From Marinomonas maritima (GTDB lineage: Bacteria; Pseudomonadota; Gammaproteobacteria; Pseudomonadales; Marinomonadaceae): a stretch of 64,000 nt of DNA. The stretch's first letter is position 1. Every line of letters starts with the position of its first letter. Location of the stretch: contig NZ_JAMZEG020000001.1 in NCBI RefSeq assembly GCF_024435075.2, forward strand, positions 62,001-126,000, in the 5' to 3' direction. Under the pieces are notes generated by a model that saw only the letters and a list, made by a program, of their open reading frames with translations, was not told where the DNA came from and made no database searches. This document shows, one piece after another, positions 52,035-60,780 of this stretch. A program made the translations under genes and the position numbers.

Positions 52035-53078
52035 TCATACATTAGAGCGCCGAAAGGCGCTCGGTGTTTGTTGTGTGACTCGGTTGAATTCTCGGTTGAA
52101 GTTGGACTTAGTCTGAAACCCTGAATCTAGGTAGATTTGCGTGATGTTTTTATCGCTACTGGTTAGCAGCTTTTTCGCTCGTTCAATACGGTATTCATTC
52201 ACGACTTGGGAAACATTTCGGCCATAGACTTGGTTAATAGCGGCGGATATTTGGCGAGCAGGAATACAGGCTTTTCGAGCGAGTCGGTCTAAGGTCAAAT
52301 CGGGATCGAGAAAGACTTCTTTGGTTGTCAACAACACGTCTATTTTATGGACGATGTCTTTTACTTCATCGTCCGTAAGCTGGTGGTTCGGCTTGTCTTT
52401 TGGTTCGGCAATGAAAGATTCATTGTCATCTTGATGAAGCGTTTCATTCATACTTGGTGCAATGCTCAAGCTAATCATAATCACCGCAATGGCGAGTACA
52501 GGTAAGAGCACTGCATGACCAATGGCGAGGATAATCAGCGCGTGTTTGCCAGCAAAAAGTGAGAAATCGACCGCTAATGCACCATCAATCATCGCAGACA
52601 TTAATAGCATGGCACCCGCGATCCGTTCCGCTTTGAGTGCTTTGTCTATATCTGATAAGCGTACTTGCTCGGGAATGCGTGATGCTTTGAATGACGCGTG
52701 AATCAGCGCGCTACCGTAACCCACATACAGTAGCGTCAAGACAGGGTCTAGAGGAGGTCGCCAAAAAGGATAAGTAAAAGAGCACAATATGACAAAAATG
52801 GGGGGCAATAAATGCCAAAAACGAAACGCATGACGTTTGTGAGCACTCGAAAAACAGTACCACGCGGTAACAGGAATACAGGCTGCGAAGATAGGTTGCA
52901 GTAAACGAAATAATGAGTAATCAAACGTCCAGCGTAGTCCTACTACCGTTGTTGTTAACGCACACAAAGCAACAAAAGCAAACGCTGATTGGGTGCTTTC
53001 TTCACGACGAATAAACAACAACGCCGCCAAGATAGACAACAGTAAGGCAACCACAAAAGGCAATGGAATGGCGATCAT
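52035..53078 (-). CDS. AraC-family regulator with N-terminal membrane domain
   Basis: 347 residues. Residues 1-220 contain six or seven hydrophobic segments (VVALLLSILAALLFI, FAFVALCALTTTVVGL, LLPPIFVILCSFTYPF, LIILAIGHAVLLPVLAIAVIMI), and 240-345 form an AraC double HTH (LTLDRLARKACIPARQISAAIN; NITQIYLDSGFQTKSNFNREFNRVT). Such membrane-anchored AraC proteins are thought to read a membrane or periplasmic signal. Flanked by the hydrolase (convergent) and DUF805 (divergent), both with the same dyad in their promoters. Confidence 0.88.
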   Translation of the reverse strand: MIAIPLPFVVALLLSILAALLFIRREESTQSAFAFVALCALTTTVVGLRWTFDYSLFRLLQPIFAACIPVTAWYCFSSAHKRHAFRFWHLLPPIFVILCSFTYPFWRPPLDPVLTLLYVGYGSALIHASFKASRIPEQVRLSDIDKALKAERIAGAMLLMSAMIDGALAVDFSLFAGKHALIILAIGHAVLLPVLAIAVIMISLSIAPSMNETLHQDDNESFIAEPKDKPNHQLTDDEVKDIVHKIDVLLTTKEVFLDPDLTLDRLARKACIPARQISAAINQVYGRNVSQVVNEYRIERAKKLLTSSDKNITQIYLDSGFQTKSNFNREFNRVTQQTPSAFRRSNV

Positions 53079-53157
53079 TTCGGCTCCGTTTGAATTATTA
53101 ATGTTTGTTTCTACTGATCATTCTAATCGACATTATGTCCTAGAAAGCCATCAAGGA

Positions 53158-53181
53158 CGTCCTCGAACCTGATTGAGGACG
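53158..53181. promoter_or_regulatory. 24-bp dyad in the DUF805/araC divergent promoter (site 2)
   Basis: Arms CGTCCTC and GAGGACG, 7-bp perfect, 10-base centre. 60 bp upstream of the DUF805 ATG and 80 bp upstream of the araC ATG. Same arm sequence, total length and promoter distance as site 1. Confidence 0.65.
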
Positions 53182-53241
53182 CAAGTTTCTTGGTGCAAAC
53201 GTACTTTTAAGTCTTCAAATATCTCTTATTAGGAGAAAAGT

Positions 53242-53595
53242 ATGAACTGGTATTTTGATGGGTGGAAGCGATATGCGCAATTTTCTGGAACCGCTTCACG
53301 GGAAGCATTTTGGATGTTTTGCTTAGTGAATGTTTTGATCTCGATGGTATTTGTCGTGTTGGAAGTATTTTTTCAAGCGACATGGCAAATGGATGCGCTT
53401 TATAGTCTGCTGGTTTTTTTGCCGATGTTGTCTCTAACGGTTCGCAGATTACACGACACCAATCGCTCTGCTTGGTGGTTATTGGTGGTCTTGGTTCCTG
53501 CCATTGGCATGGTGATTCTACTTATTATATTGGCATTACCGAGCGACAGTAATGATCAAAAATTCGATTACCCACAAGTTGGCGGTGTATCATGA
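53242..53595 (+). CDS. DUF805 membrane protein
   Basis: 117 residues, DUF805 family: FDGWKRYAQFSGTASREAFWMF at the start and RRLHDTNRSAWWLL near 72 are diagnostic, with three or four membrane segments. GGAGAAAAG precedes the ATG. Overlaps the next gene by 4 bp (ATGA). Function unknown; some DUF805 proteins accompany cell-envelope stress genes. Confidence 0.9.
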   Translation: MNWYFDGWKRYAQFSGTASREAFWMFCLVNVLISMVFVVLEVFFQATWQMDALYSLLVFLPMLSLTVRRLHDTNRSAWWLLVVLVPAIGMVILLIILALPSDSNDQKFDYPQVGGVS

Positions 53596-54194
53596 AAATC
53601 ATCAATAAGATGAGGGTTGTTAATAACTTACCCCACTTATCCACCAAGTTATGCTCAATTTGGCTATTTTTGTCATTTTTTTCTGCTGAAACAATGGCTT
53701 TAGACATAAACGCGTCTTCTGAAATAAAAGCCGTGGTGTATATAGCGTCGCCAAAAGTCGGAACACTATTGCAACTGCGTGGCATCGCTGGAAAAGGCGT
53801 GCTTGTATCTAGAGAAGTGTTTGGTAAACAAATCATCGTCAAGCAGCAAGACAACACGCATTGTGTTGCCGCACCGATTCGGTTTGCGGCGGGTGACTTT
53901 GGCGGCTCGGCCATTGGCATTCAGTCAATCGATAGCATTCGATTGTTAATTTACTCTGATAAAGTAGCGAACAGGCTTATCGCAGGGGACGAAATTGTGA
54001 GTGAAGACTATGATATTACCGATCAAAGCGACGCCAGATTGGGTGATATTAAAATCGAATCTGGTTTAACGCTAAGTTATGGCTTTGTGCTAAATCCAGG
54101 TGAATGGTCTTGGTCGTCCATGTTTGGCTTGGATAAACAGCAAGTGACGTGTCCGTTTTTTCAAGACGGTGCTTCGTTATATCGACCAACTTGA
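53592..54194 (+). CDS. Hypothetical periplasmic protein
   Basis: 200 residues, unrecognised. Signal peptide with core LCSIWLFLSFFSAETMA (cleavage near residue 36). The mature part is beta-rich, with two cysteines (THCVAAPIRF and QVTCPFFQ) that may form a disulfide. Translationally coupled to DUF805, so it should be controlled by the same promoter and 24-bp dyad. Its last 18 bases overlap the convergent LysR gene. Confidence 0.65.
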   Translation: MKIINKMRVVNNLPHLSTKLCSIWLFLSFFSAETMALDINASSEIKAVVYIASPKVGTLLQLRGIAGKGVLVSREVFGKQIIVKQQDNTHCVAAPIRFAAGDFGGSAIGIQSIDSIRLLIYSDKVANRLIAGDEIVSEDYDITDQSDARLGDIKIESGLTLSYGFVLNPGEWSWSSMFGLDKQQVTCPFFQDGASLYRPT

Positions 54195-55028
54195 GAACGC
54201 TTTGACTTGGTCTAGTAGTTGTTGCTTAGCCTGTTCAAACTCGTCCGGTAATGTGTTGTTTTTGTGATACACAAGGTAAATGGGGTAAGTAAATTCCGCC
54301 GCGCCATTGACCTTGTGTAGCTGTCCTTCCTGAATGTATCGGTCGACGACTCGGGTTCGAAAATACCCATTTCCACCTTTTGCTAGTAGGTATTTTAATG
54401 CCATCGGGCCAAGAGAGAATTGCATCGCCGCTCTACGGTTAAACGGTACACAGCGATCAAATTGAAGGGTGAATTCTTCTCCCCAATCGATGAATAAATC
54501 CGGTATTTGTTGTGTGTTGGAAGCGACGTGTATGAGCTTTTCTTCGGCGATTTGCTCGACCACTAAACTAGGTAAATAACGCGGACTGTGGACAATGATT
54601 GCGTCGATTTCTTGTTTTTGTAGGGATTGATATAACATATCCGTAGTAGTGACTTGGCTGTGGATGATCAAATGTGGCATATCTTCGTTAAGGGCCAGAA
54701 GCCAGTCGATCAATATCGGATTCCACAGACTGATTTCCCCGCCAATATGTAGCGTTTGCTGAGCTTGATAGTCGGAATTTCCACAAATTTTCTTGGCTTG
54801 CTCCCATGCTTCCATCATGTTTTTGGCCGGTTTTACAAAAGCCTCACCGCTTTTGGTGAGCTTCGCACCCGCTCGATTACGAATGAATAAGGTGCAACCT
54901 AACGCCGCTTCTAATGCTTGAACACGTGCGGTAACGGTTGTTTGGGTGACATGTAAGCGTTCTGCTGCACGCGCAAACGTACCCGCGTGAATGATTTCTA
55001 GAAAGGTTCTGGCTTGTTCAATATCCAT
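54177..55028 (-). CDS. LysR-family transcriptional regulator
   Basis: 283 residues from ATG 55028 (MDIEQARTFLEIIHAGTF); an ATG two codons upstream (55034) is an alternative. Winged helix about 1-60 (TFARAAERLHVTQTTVTARVQALEAALG), then the effector domain (LHIGGEISLWNPILIDWLLALNEDMPHL). Divergent from the HPP membrane protein gene, the probable target. Confidence 0.9.
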   Translation of the reverse strand: MDIEQARTFLEIIHAGTFARAAERLHVTQTTVTARVQALEAALGCTLFIRNRAGAKLTKSGEAFVKPAKNMMEAWEQAKKICGNSDYQAQQTLHIGGEISLWNPILIDWLLALNEDMPHLIIHSQVTTTDMLYQSLQKQEIDAIIVHSPRYLPSLVVEQIAEEKLIHVASNTQQIPDLFIDWGEEFTLQFDRCVPFNRRAAMQFSLGPMALKYLLAKGGNGYFRTRVVDRYIQEGQLHKVNGAAEFTYPIYLVYHKNNTLPDEFEQAKQQLLDQVKAFSSWSI

Positions 55029-55220
55029 CGTCATTAACTTTAAATGCAATATTATTGCAGTTAAACCTCATTTAAATTCGTTATACATGAGGCTATTCTA
55101 ATCATTAAAATAGCGCCGTTACTAGGTAAAAGTACAGTGAGCGACGATTAAGAGCAACGCGGTGCCTTTTGCTTTTGTTGTCTTAAATAGGTGTTATTTT
55201 AGTAAGGCTCTATTGTCCAC

Positions 55221-55943
55221 ATGTTCATTTCGTTCTGTCGTAATACCGCTCGTTTTATTGGCATTGAAACCAATAAAACTTCTCACTTTGAACGCTTCAT
55301 TTCTGGAACGACGGCCTGTATTACGTTGGTTAGTGTCTTCTATTTTTCGAATTTATTCTTGTCGCTGCCGGATTCATTATTGGTGGTGTCTTCCATTGGT
55401 GCCAGCGCGGTATTGTTGTTCGCCGTTCCCCATGGCGCTTTGTCTCAACCATGGCCTTTTATGGTGGGGCATCTTATTTCTGCCTTCATCGGCATCAGCT
55501 TTTATCAGCAATTTGGCGCGTCTTTTGTGACGGGCGCCATGGCAGTCGGTGTATCGATTATCGTTATGCATTACCTTGGGTGCTTACATCCACCGGGAGG
55601 GTCCACCGCCTTATCCTGTGTGATCGGTGGAAGTAGCATACATGCGATGGGTTATGAGTTTTTATTGTACCCACTGTTGATTAATCTACTGGCGATGCTG
55701 GTACTCGCCTTCGTTCTTAACAATTGTTTCTATTGGCGTCGTTACCCTTTGTTTTTGAACACATCTGTTCGAAATAAAACCAATGAGCAACATCAGTTCG
55801 AGATTGGTGACCTTTACCACGTATTAGAAGAGGATGATGTTTTTGTCGACGTTAGTGCAGAAGAGCTCATGCACATCTACAACGCTGCGAGAGACAATGC
55901 AAAAAAACGCCACAAACGCCTTGTTTCACAACTGCCTAAATAG
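55221..55943 (+). CDS. HPP-family integral membrane protein
   Basis: 240 residues. Four or five membrane segments in the first 180 residues; the HPP signature appears as LGCLHPPGGSTALSCVIGG near 118, and FAVPHGALSQPWPFMVGH near 70 is also family-typical. A charged C-terminal tail of about 60 residues is cytoplasmic. HPP proteins are implicated in nitrite or small-anion transport in some organisms. Weak ribosome site; start uncertain. Confidence 0.85.
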   Translation: MFISFCRNTARFIGIETNKTSHFERFISGTTACITLVSVFYFSNLFLSLPDSLLVVSSIGASAVLLFAVPHGALSQPWPFMVGHLISAFIGISFYQQFGASFVTGAMAVGVSIIVMHYLGCLHPPGGSTALSCVIGGSSIHAMGYEFLLYPLLINLLAMLVLAFVLNNCFYWRRYPLFLNTSVRNKTNEQHQFEIGDLYHVLEEDDVFVDVSAEELMHIYNAARDNAKKRHKRLVSQLPK

Positions 55944-56054
55944 AAGCGAACCTTGTGGCGTAGTGAGTGGTGTTTCTTACGATCAAGCTTAATATGTCAC
56001 ACTTGCGAGAGATTGCTTTTAGTGAGAAATGCTCCAATACCTTATCAAGGTTAA

Positions 56055-56080
56055 CAATGGGCTGTTCAATTAGCCCGTTG
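56055..56080. terminator. Possible weak terminator between HPP and TRAP genes
   Basis: CAATGGGCT and AGCCCGTTG pair over eight of nine positions (one T-G) with an eight-base loop, with a T-rich stretch some bases downstream (rightward). Weak candidate for ending the HPP transcript; it lies 20 bp past the TRAP operon's last stop on the other strand. Confidence 0.35.
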
Positions 56081-56099
56081 CTAACGATGTTTTTGAACC

Positions 56100-57416
56100 T
56101 TATCGAGAGGTTATTAAGCCCGGTAGATACGTTGCCACGCTGGGAAGTAAAACAACGATTATGAGGACTAACAGTTGGATTATTACAAACGGCATAACTC
56201 CTTTATACATATGACGATAGGTCATGCTTTTAGGGGCGATTGATTTCAGGTAGAAAATCGATGGTGCCATCGGTGGCGTTAGATAAGAGGTTTGAATCAC
56301 AACCATAAACATCACCGCAAACCAGATGGGATCGATCCCAGCCGCATTTACTAATGGCGTAAAAATAGGCACAAAGATCAAGACGACAGATATCCAATCG
56401 AGTACAAAACCTGCCACAAATACTACCGCCATCAGTAGGAATATTAGGCCGTAGGAGCCCATGTTCAAACCATCTACCCATTCTGTGATCATCCAGCCAC
56501 CGCCAGCTACCGCAAAGATACTGGTGAACATAGTGCCACCCATTACAATCAGCATTATCATTGCCGTAATCTTAATTGTGGTTCGCAGTGCGTTAATAAA
56601 TTTACTCATTGTCAGTTCGCGAAAAACCAAAGACAACAGTGCAGCTCCGGCAGCACCAACGGCGGCGGCCTCTGTCGGTGAGGCTATCCCTAATAGTAAC
56701 GAACCCAATACCGCTGTTATTAATAGCATCGGTGGAATAATCGCCGATAGCGTAATTTGCAACTTTTCTTTGAGTGGAACCATGTCTGCTTCTGGAGACG
56801 CCGGTCCTAACTTTTTATTGATACGACAAGCAATCAAGATGTACAGAATAAATAGCACAACCATGATTAATCCAGGCAACAAACTGGCGGCGAACAATTG
56901 GCCGATCGATAGTTGTGCCATGGAGGAATATACCACCACAACGATAGAGGGAGGGATGATAGTGCCAAGCGAGCCTCCGGCACACACGGTTCCTGCCATC
57001 AAACTTTGATCGTATTTGTATTTTGCCATTGCGGGCAAAGCCATCATACCGACCACTATTTCCACTGCCCCCACAACACCAGAAGCGGCGGCGAAAATGG
57101 CACACATGGTAATCGTTGAAACGGCTAAACCACCAGGAAATCGCCCCATCCATAACTGCAAGGCTTTAAATAAGCGAAGTGCCAAACCTGTTTGTTCTAG
57201 TAATGCGCCCATTAGAATAAACAGTGGAATAGCAGAAAGGGTAAAGTTAGAGGCGGTGTGAAGAATAGAACCGTAAAGCTGTAAAAACAGACTGTCCCCG
57301 AACACCATTAAACCGAAGCCAGCAGCCACTATGATTAATGATAGGGCGACCGGAATACCTGCGAAGACGAAGATGAATAAAGCGATAAACATCCAAACTG
57401 GAATGAGCTCAATCAT
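56100..57416 (-). CDS. TRAP transporter large permease (DctM family)
   Basis: 438 residues, about 12 membrane segments, DctM family: IPLFILMGALLEQTGLALRLF near 65, GTICAG-type GGSLGTIIPPSIVVVVYS near 145, and AVFVAGFVLDWISVVLIFVPIFTPLV near 340. Sodium-driven solute symport channel. Overlaps the DctQ stop by 8 bp. Last gene of a dctP-dctQ-dctM operon. Confidence 0.93.
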   Translation of the reverse strand: MIELIPVWMFIALFIFVFAGIPVALSLIIVAAGFGLMVFGDSLFLQLYGSILHTASNFTLSAIPLFILMGALLEQTGLALRLFKALQLWMGRFPGGLAVSTITMCAIFAAASGVVGAVEIVVGMMALPAMAKYKYDQSLMAGTVCAGGSLGTIIPPSIVVVVYSSMAQLSIGQLFAASLLPGLIMVVLFILYILIACRINKKLGPASPEADMVPLKEKLQITLSAIIPPMLLITAVLGSLLLGIASPTEAAAVGAAGAALLSLVFRELTMSKFINALRTTIKITAMIMLIVMGGTMFTSIFAVAGGGWMITEWVDGLNMGSYGLIFLLMAVVFVAGFVLDWISVVLIFVPIFTPLVNAAGIDPIWFAVMFMVVIQTSYLTPPMAPSIFYLKSIAPKSMTYRHMYKGVMPFVIIQLLVLIIVVLLPSVATYLPGLITSR

Positions 57417-57957
57417 GCAGTGATACTCCTGATTCTGTCGTATGGCCTGGAATTTTAGTGCTTAGCATAAATTTGATACCTTCTAGATAGAGCTGTAGGG
57501 TGCAAGCGATTAAACCTAGCGCGAGTGCAGCATAGAAAGGCCAAACAAGTGGGGCCCAGGGGCTAACGCTTTCCAATTCACCTGTAAGAAATGCTTTGTA
57601 AGCTTTACTGGTAGCTACCCAAGAAAAACCTGCAAAAGCGGGACCCGCTAAAAAGGCATACACAATAGCATTGAGCTTCTGTTGAAAACGAACAGGTAAT
57701 TGGCTGGATAGAAAGTCGATCCGTACGTGAGCTTCATGGTTAAGTGAGTAGGCACCACCCAGTAGAAAGAGACTGCCATTTAACATATAAGAAAGGTCGA
57801 AAGCCCATAACGTAGGGGCTTGAAAAATATAGCGCGCCGCGACCTCGTATAACATTGAGCAGACCAGCAGGCAGATCAATAGCATTGCCGTCTGGCCCAG
57901 TAATATGGATACGGTATTAAGAGATTTGAGAAAATTGTGCATATGGAGGAGCCTCAT
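57409..57957 (-). CDS. TRAP transporter small permease (DctQ family)
   Basis: 182 residues, four membrane helices (TAMLLICLLVCSMLYEVAARYIF; LSYMLNGSLFLLGGAYSL; AIVYAFLAGPAFAGFSWV; WPFYAALALGLIACTLQLYLEG). ATG 57957 is preferred because AAGGCG lies 7 bp before it. About 40 bp after dctP. Partner of the DctM gene. Confidence 0.9.
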   Translation of the reverse strand: MRLLHMHNFLKSLNTVSILLGQTAMLLICLLVCSMLYEVAARYIFQAPTLWAFDLSYMLNGSLFLLGGAYSLNHEAHVRIDFLSSQLPVRFQQKLNAIVYAFLAGPAFAGFSWVATSKAYKAFLTGELESVSPWAPLVWPFYAALALGLIACTLQLYLEGIKFMLSTKIPGHTTESGVSLHD

Positions 57958-57997
57958 AAGGGCGCCTTACGACGCCCCTTTTTGATTGCATTATTTA

Positions 57998-59065
57998 TTA
58001 TTCTGCATCACGTACAAAAACGCCTGAGTTACGGCTCCAAGCTTCTTGGTAAGCTAGGTATTCGTCGAGTATCACATTCATTGAGTTATTGCCCTTATCT
58101 GCTTGCTCCTTAGCACGAGCTTTCATCCACTGATGACCGTAGCCGCGAATCACGGATAATACGGATTTATCTAACGTAATGATCTCATTACCAAAGTCTC
58201 GATAGGTATCCATGGCTTTAATATCAGCATTGGCAAAGTGTAAAAAGGCTTCCATCGTCGTCACACGTGCAGCGGCTTCAACTTTTGTTTGCAGCTCTGG
58301 CGATAATTTGTCCCAAGTTTCTGTTTTGAGAACAATTTCCCAGACAAAAGTAGGTTGATGAATACCCGGTACTATTATGTAGGGAGCGACTTCATGAAAC
58401 CCTTCTGACAGGTTTGAGCCTGGCGTCGCCCACTCTACCACATCGACACCTTTGCGCTGCAATAGCGTATAAGTTTCACCCGATGGCACGACAGTAGGTA
58501 CGCCGTCCAAATAATCCTTAAGTACGCCAGCCCACGCGCCCGATGTGCGATATTTTAGGTTGGCAAAGTCTTCTATCTTATTAATTGGCTTGTTGGCATG
58601 CGCCAAAATTTCAGACGTACCAACACCAATGATTAAGCTGTGTAGACCCATTTTTTCACTGCGGTATGCCTGCATGCGCTCAAGACCACCTCCTTCATAT
58701 AACCATGCCATCGTCGCTTCGGGTGACATACCGCCTGGAAAACTTGCGAAAATTGCATTAGTTGGATCTTGATTGACAAGATAACTTGGGGTTGAGTGAC
58801 CCGCTTCCACGATACCATCCTGTACGGATTCATAGACTTTGAATGCCGGTACAACAACGCCAGCACCAAATGGTCGAATTTTGATTTGGTTATCGGTCAG
58901 ATCACCGACATGACCAGCAAACCGTTTGAGGAAATTGTTATAAAAGAAAGAGCCTTCTGGCACGGAAGAAGGGATCTTCCACGTTATTTCAGTAGCACTG
59001 GTGACAGGAGCGAGAAAGGCTCCACCCAAAATGGCAGAAGCAGCTAATATTTTTATAATTTTCAT
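57998..59065 (-). CDS. TRAP transporter solute-binding protein (DctP/TakP-like)
   Basis: 355 residues from ATG 59065 (GGAG 6 bp upstream; an earlier ATG at 59077 overlaps that site). Signal peptide MKIIKILAASAILGGAFLAPVTSA. The mature protein has the DctP fold; the stretch VDVVEWATPGSNLSEGFHEVAPYIIVPG resembles TakP-type 2-oxoacid/monocarboxylate-binding proteins. Class is inference; no catabolic genes adjoin to confirm the ligand. Preceded by a GntR/FadR-type dyad at 59115-59137. Confidence 0.88.
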   Translation of the reverse strand: MKIIKILAASAILGGAFLAPVTSATEITWKIPSSVPEGSFFYNNFLKRFAGHVGDLTDNQIKIRPFGAGVVVPAFKVYESVQDGIVEAGHSTPSYLVNQDPTNAIFASFPGGMSPEATMAWLYEGGGLERMQAYRSEKMGLHSLIIGVGTSEILAHANKPINKIEDFANLKYRTSGAWAGVLKDYLDGVPTVVPSGETYTLLQRKGVDVVEWATPGSNLSEGFHEVAPYIIVPGIHQPTFVWEIVLKTETWDKLSPELQTKVEAAARVTTMEAFLHFANADIKAMDTYRDFGNEIITLDKSVLSVIRGYGHQWMKARAKEQADKGNNSMNVILDEYLAYQEAWSRNSGVFVRDAE

Positions 59066-59114
59066 TGTGATCTCCATAGAACAGCGTTGTTATTATAAGA
59101 TTAGAGAAATAAAT

Positions 59115-59137
59115 ATATTGTATCCAATATACAATAT
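59115..59137. promoter_or_regulatory. GntR/FadR-type operator upstream of TRAP operon
   Basis: Perfect 9-bp arms ATATTGTAT and ATACAATAT with a five-base centre (CCAAT), 50 bp upstream of dctP. TTGTAT/ATACAA halves are typical of FadR-subfamily GntR repressors of organic-acid catabolism. The regulator gene is not in the window. Confidence 0.65.
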
Positions 59138-59491
59138 CAAGATTAATACTATTTTTTTGTAGCGCAACGGACAGGTGTATTTGATTAGGATGTTAGTGCT
59201 GATGTGAAAATTAATTGTATAGACCGTATCTGACAGGTATTTCTATCGGCTTTTAACTGGCTGGACTCAAGATCAATCCTCTATAAGGGGTTTCTCGAGA
59301 AAATGAACGAATACCTAAGAAGTTGCTGAGCTATCTTGAAAGCCTAAGCTGACATAGGAAATAGTTCTCAACGCTGCATTTTGTTCGAGTATAATTATTT
59401 TTCTAATGTTAAGAAGAATGCACTTGTGACTTCACCGTGAAGCCATGACTCGTTCTAATAAGTGAGGGTAGACAATTGGCTCAAAAGAGAG
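59138..59491. other. Non-coding gap between TRAP operon and IS remnant
   Basis: About 350 bp with no ORF or element that can be supported. Begins as promoter-distal leader of dctP and runs to the left end of the IS5-like remnant. Confidence 0.4.
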
Positions 59492-60691
59492 GGAACATGC
59501 GATCAAGTTTAGTTGCGCGCCTTAATATTATAAAAAGCCCAATGGCAGTCAGTAATATGGCTGTTTTGTCAATTTTCTACCACTAAACAAGATAATTGAA
59601 CCTTGTTTAGTGGTTTTTAAACGGATTAACCCCTTGCGGCTCGGGTCATCTGATCAACTCGAAACACGTTTGCAAGAGCAAACAGCATGGCGAGCTTACT
59701 GTCATTTTTAGCCAACCCACGATAAATAGCTTTTCTAAAATCAAACTGACATTTGATGATTCTAAAGGGATGTTCGACTTTTGCTCTAATACTGGCTTTG
59801 ATATATTCCGTTTGGATTAGCTGTTTATTTTTTCTAGGGTGCTTTTTTAAGATTCTTATTTTGCTTGTCCATCTTTTCGAAAAAATAGCTGCAATCAACC
59901 AGTCTGCTTTGACATCTTTTAACTCTTCTCGCTTTTGAGCGCCACGATAGCCAGAATCCGCCGAGACAAAACACTCTTCGCCATGAAGAAGGTTCGCTGT
60001 TTCTGTGATGTCATGAGCGTTGGCCGCCGTTGTACTCACGCTGTAAGTTAACCCCGTTCTAGCGTCAACACCACTATGTGCTTTTAAGCCAAAGAGCTAC
60101 TGCTTATCTTTTTGAGCTTGGTGCCATTTCAGGATCTCTTTCTTTGGTTTTATTTTTCGTTGAGCTGGCCGCTTCAATAATAGTCGTATCCACAATGGTG
60201 CCTTTTTTGAGATAAATACCGGCATCAAACAGCCACCTATTCACTTCTTTAAAGAGCTGACGCGAGAGTTTGTATTTCTCTAATAAGTGTCTGAAATTCA
60301 TTATGTGGTGTGGTCAACTATCTAAATAAGTAAAATAGGCCTATCTAACAATAATCCAGCAAACAAGCGCATTGACGTGATCTCATACAAGGCATCCTCC
60401 ATCACTGGATCACTCATGTTGTACCAATGTTGCATGCAGTGAATTCGGAACATTGTTGATAGCTGATAAGGTCTTCTGCCATTCCCTGGTTTAGGATAAA
60501 ACAGCTCAATAACCGCTTCTAGTTGATCCCAAGGTATCAACTCATTCATGCGAGAAAGGAAAATTTCCTTACGTGTTTTACGGAGTTTGTTGTTGAACTC
60601 GCTGTCGGCAAAAGTGAGTTGGTGTGACATGGTTGAGGCTCGAAGGCTTAAAAAGAGATTGCCTCATGAGAGGGACTTATTCGCATGTTCC
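59492..60691 (-). mobile_element. Decayed IS5-family insertion sequence, about 1.2 kb
   Basis: Short terminal inverted repeats: GGAACATGCGA at 59492-59502 and its complement TCGCATGTTCC at 60681-60691, with further partial pairing inside. Contains a leftward IS5-type transposase reading that is broken in several places. No flanking target duplication is evident, consistent with age or an adjacent rearrangement. Confidence 0.75.
59626..60630 (-). pseudogene. IS5-family transposase, multiply disrupted
   Basis: N-terminal part from 60630 ([18 protein letters not shown] to SMRLFAGL) leads into a short insertion plus frameshift near 60330-60350 that replaces the expected DRPIPDHTT. The middle part ([17 protein letters not shown] to EAASSTKNK) reads in another frame. 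An extra base near 60120 shifts the frame again, and an amber replaces a conserved Trp near 60100 before [15 protein letters not shown]. The C-terminal part has [13 protein letters not shown] and [15 protein letters not shown] with the catalytic Glu. Inactive. Confidence 0.88.
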
Positions 60692-60771
60692 TAAGTTGAT
60701 GTGACATGGTAAGACTCTAAGGCTAAAGCTGAATTATCTCATGAGCGCGGTTTATCGGCATGTTTCCTTAC
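60618..60771. repeat. Imperfect 77-bp tandem repeat of an IS5 end
   Basis: Unit 60618-60694 (transposase start region plus right terminal repeat of the IS remnant) is followed directly by a diverged copy at 60695-60771. Shared stretches include TGTGACATGG and CTCATGAG, and GCATGTTCC versus GCATGTTTCC. The second unit looks like the 5' end and first codons of a related but distinct IS. Confidence 0.75.
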
Positions 60772-60780
60772 CGTTTACTG

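Noticed and set aside
56461..57009. 182-codon rightward ORF inside dctM
   Set aside because: Antisense shadow of the TRAP permease; Ile/Pro/Thr-rich reading typical of the complement of membrane-protein codons.
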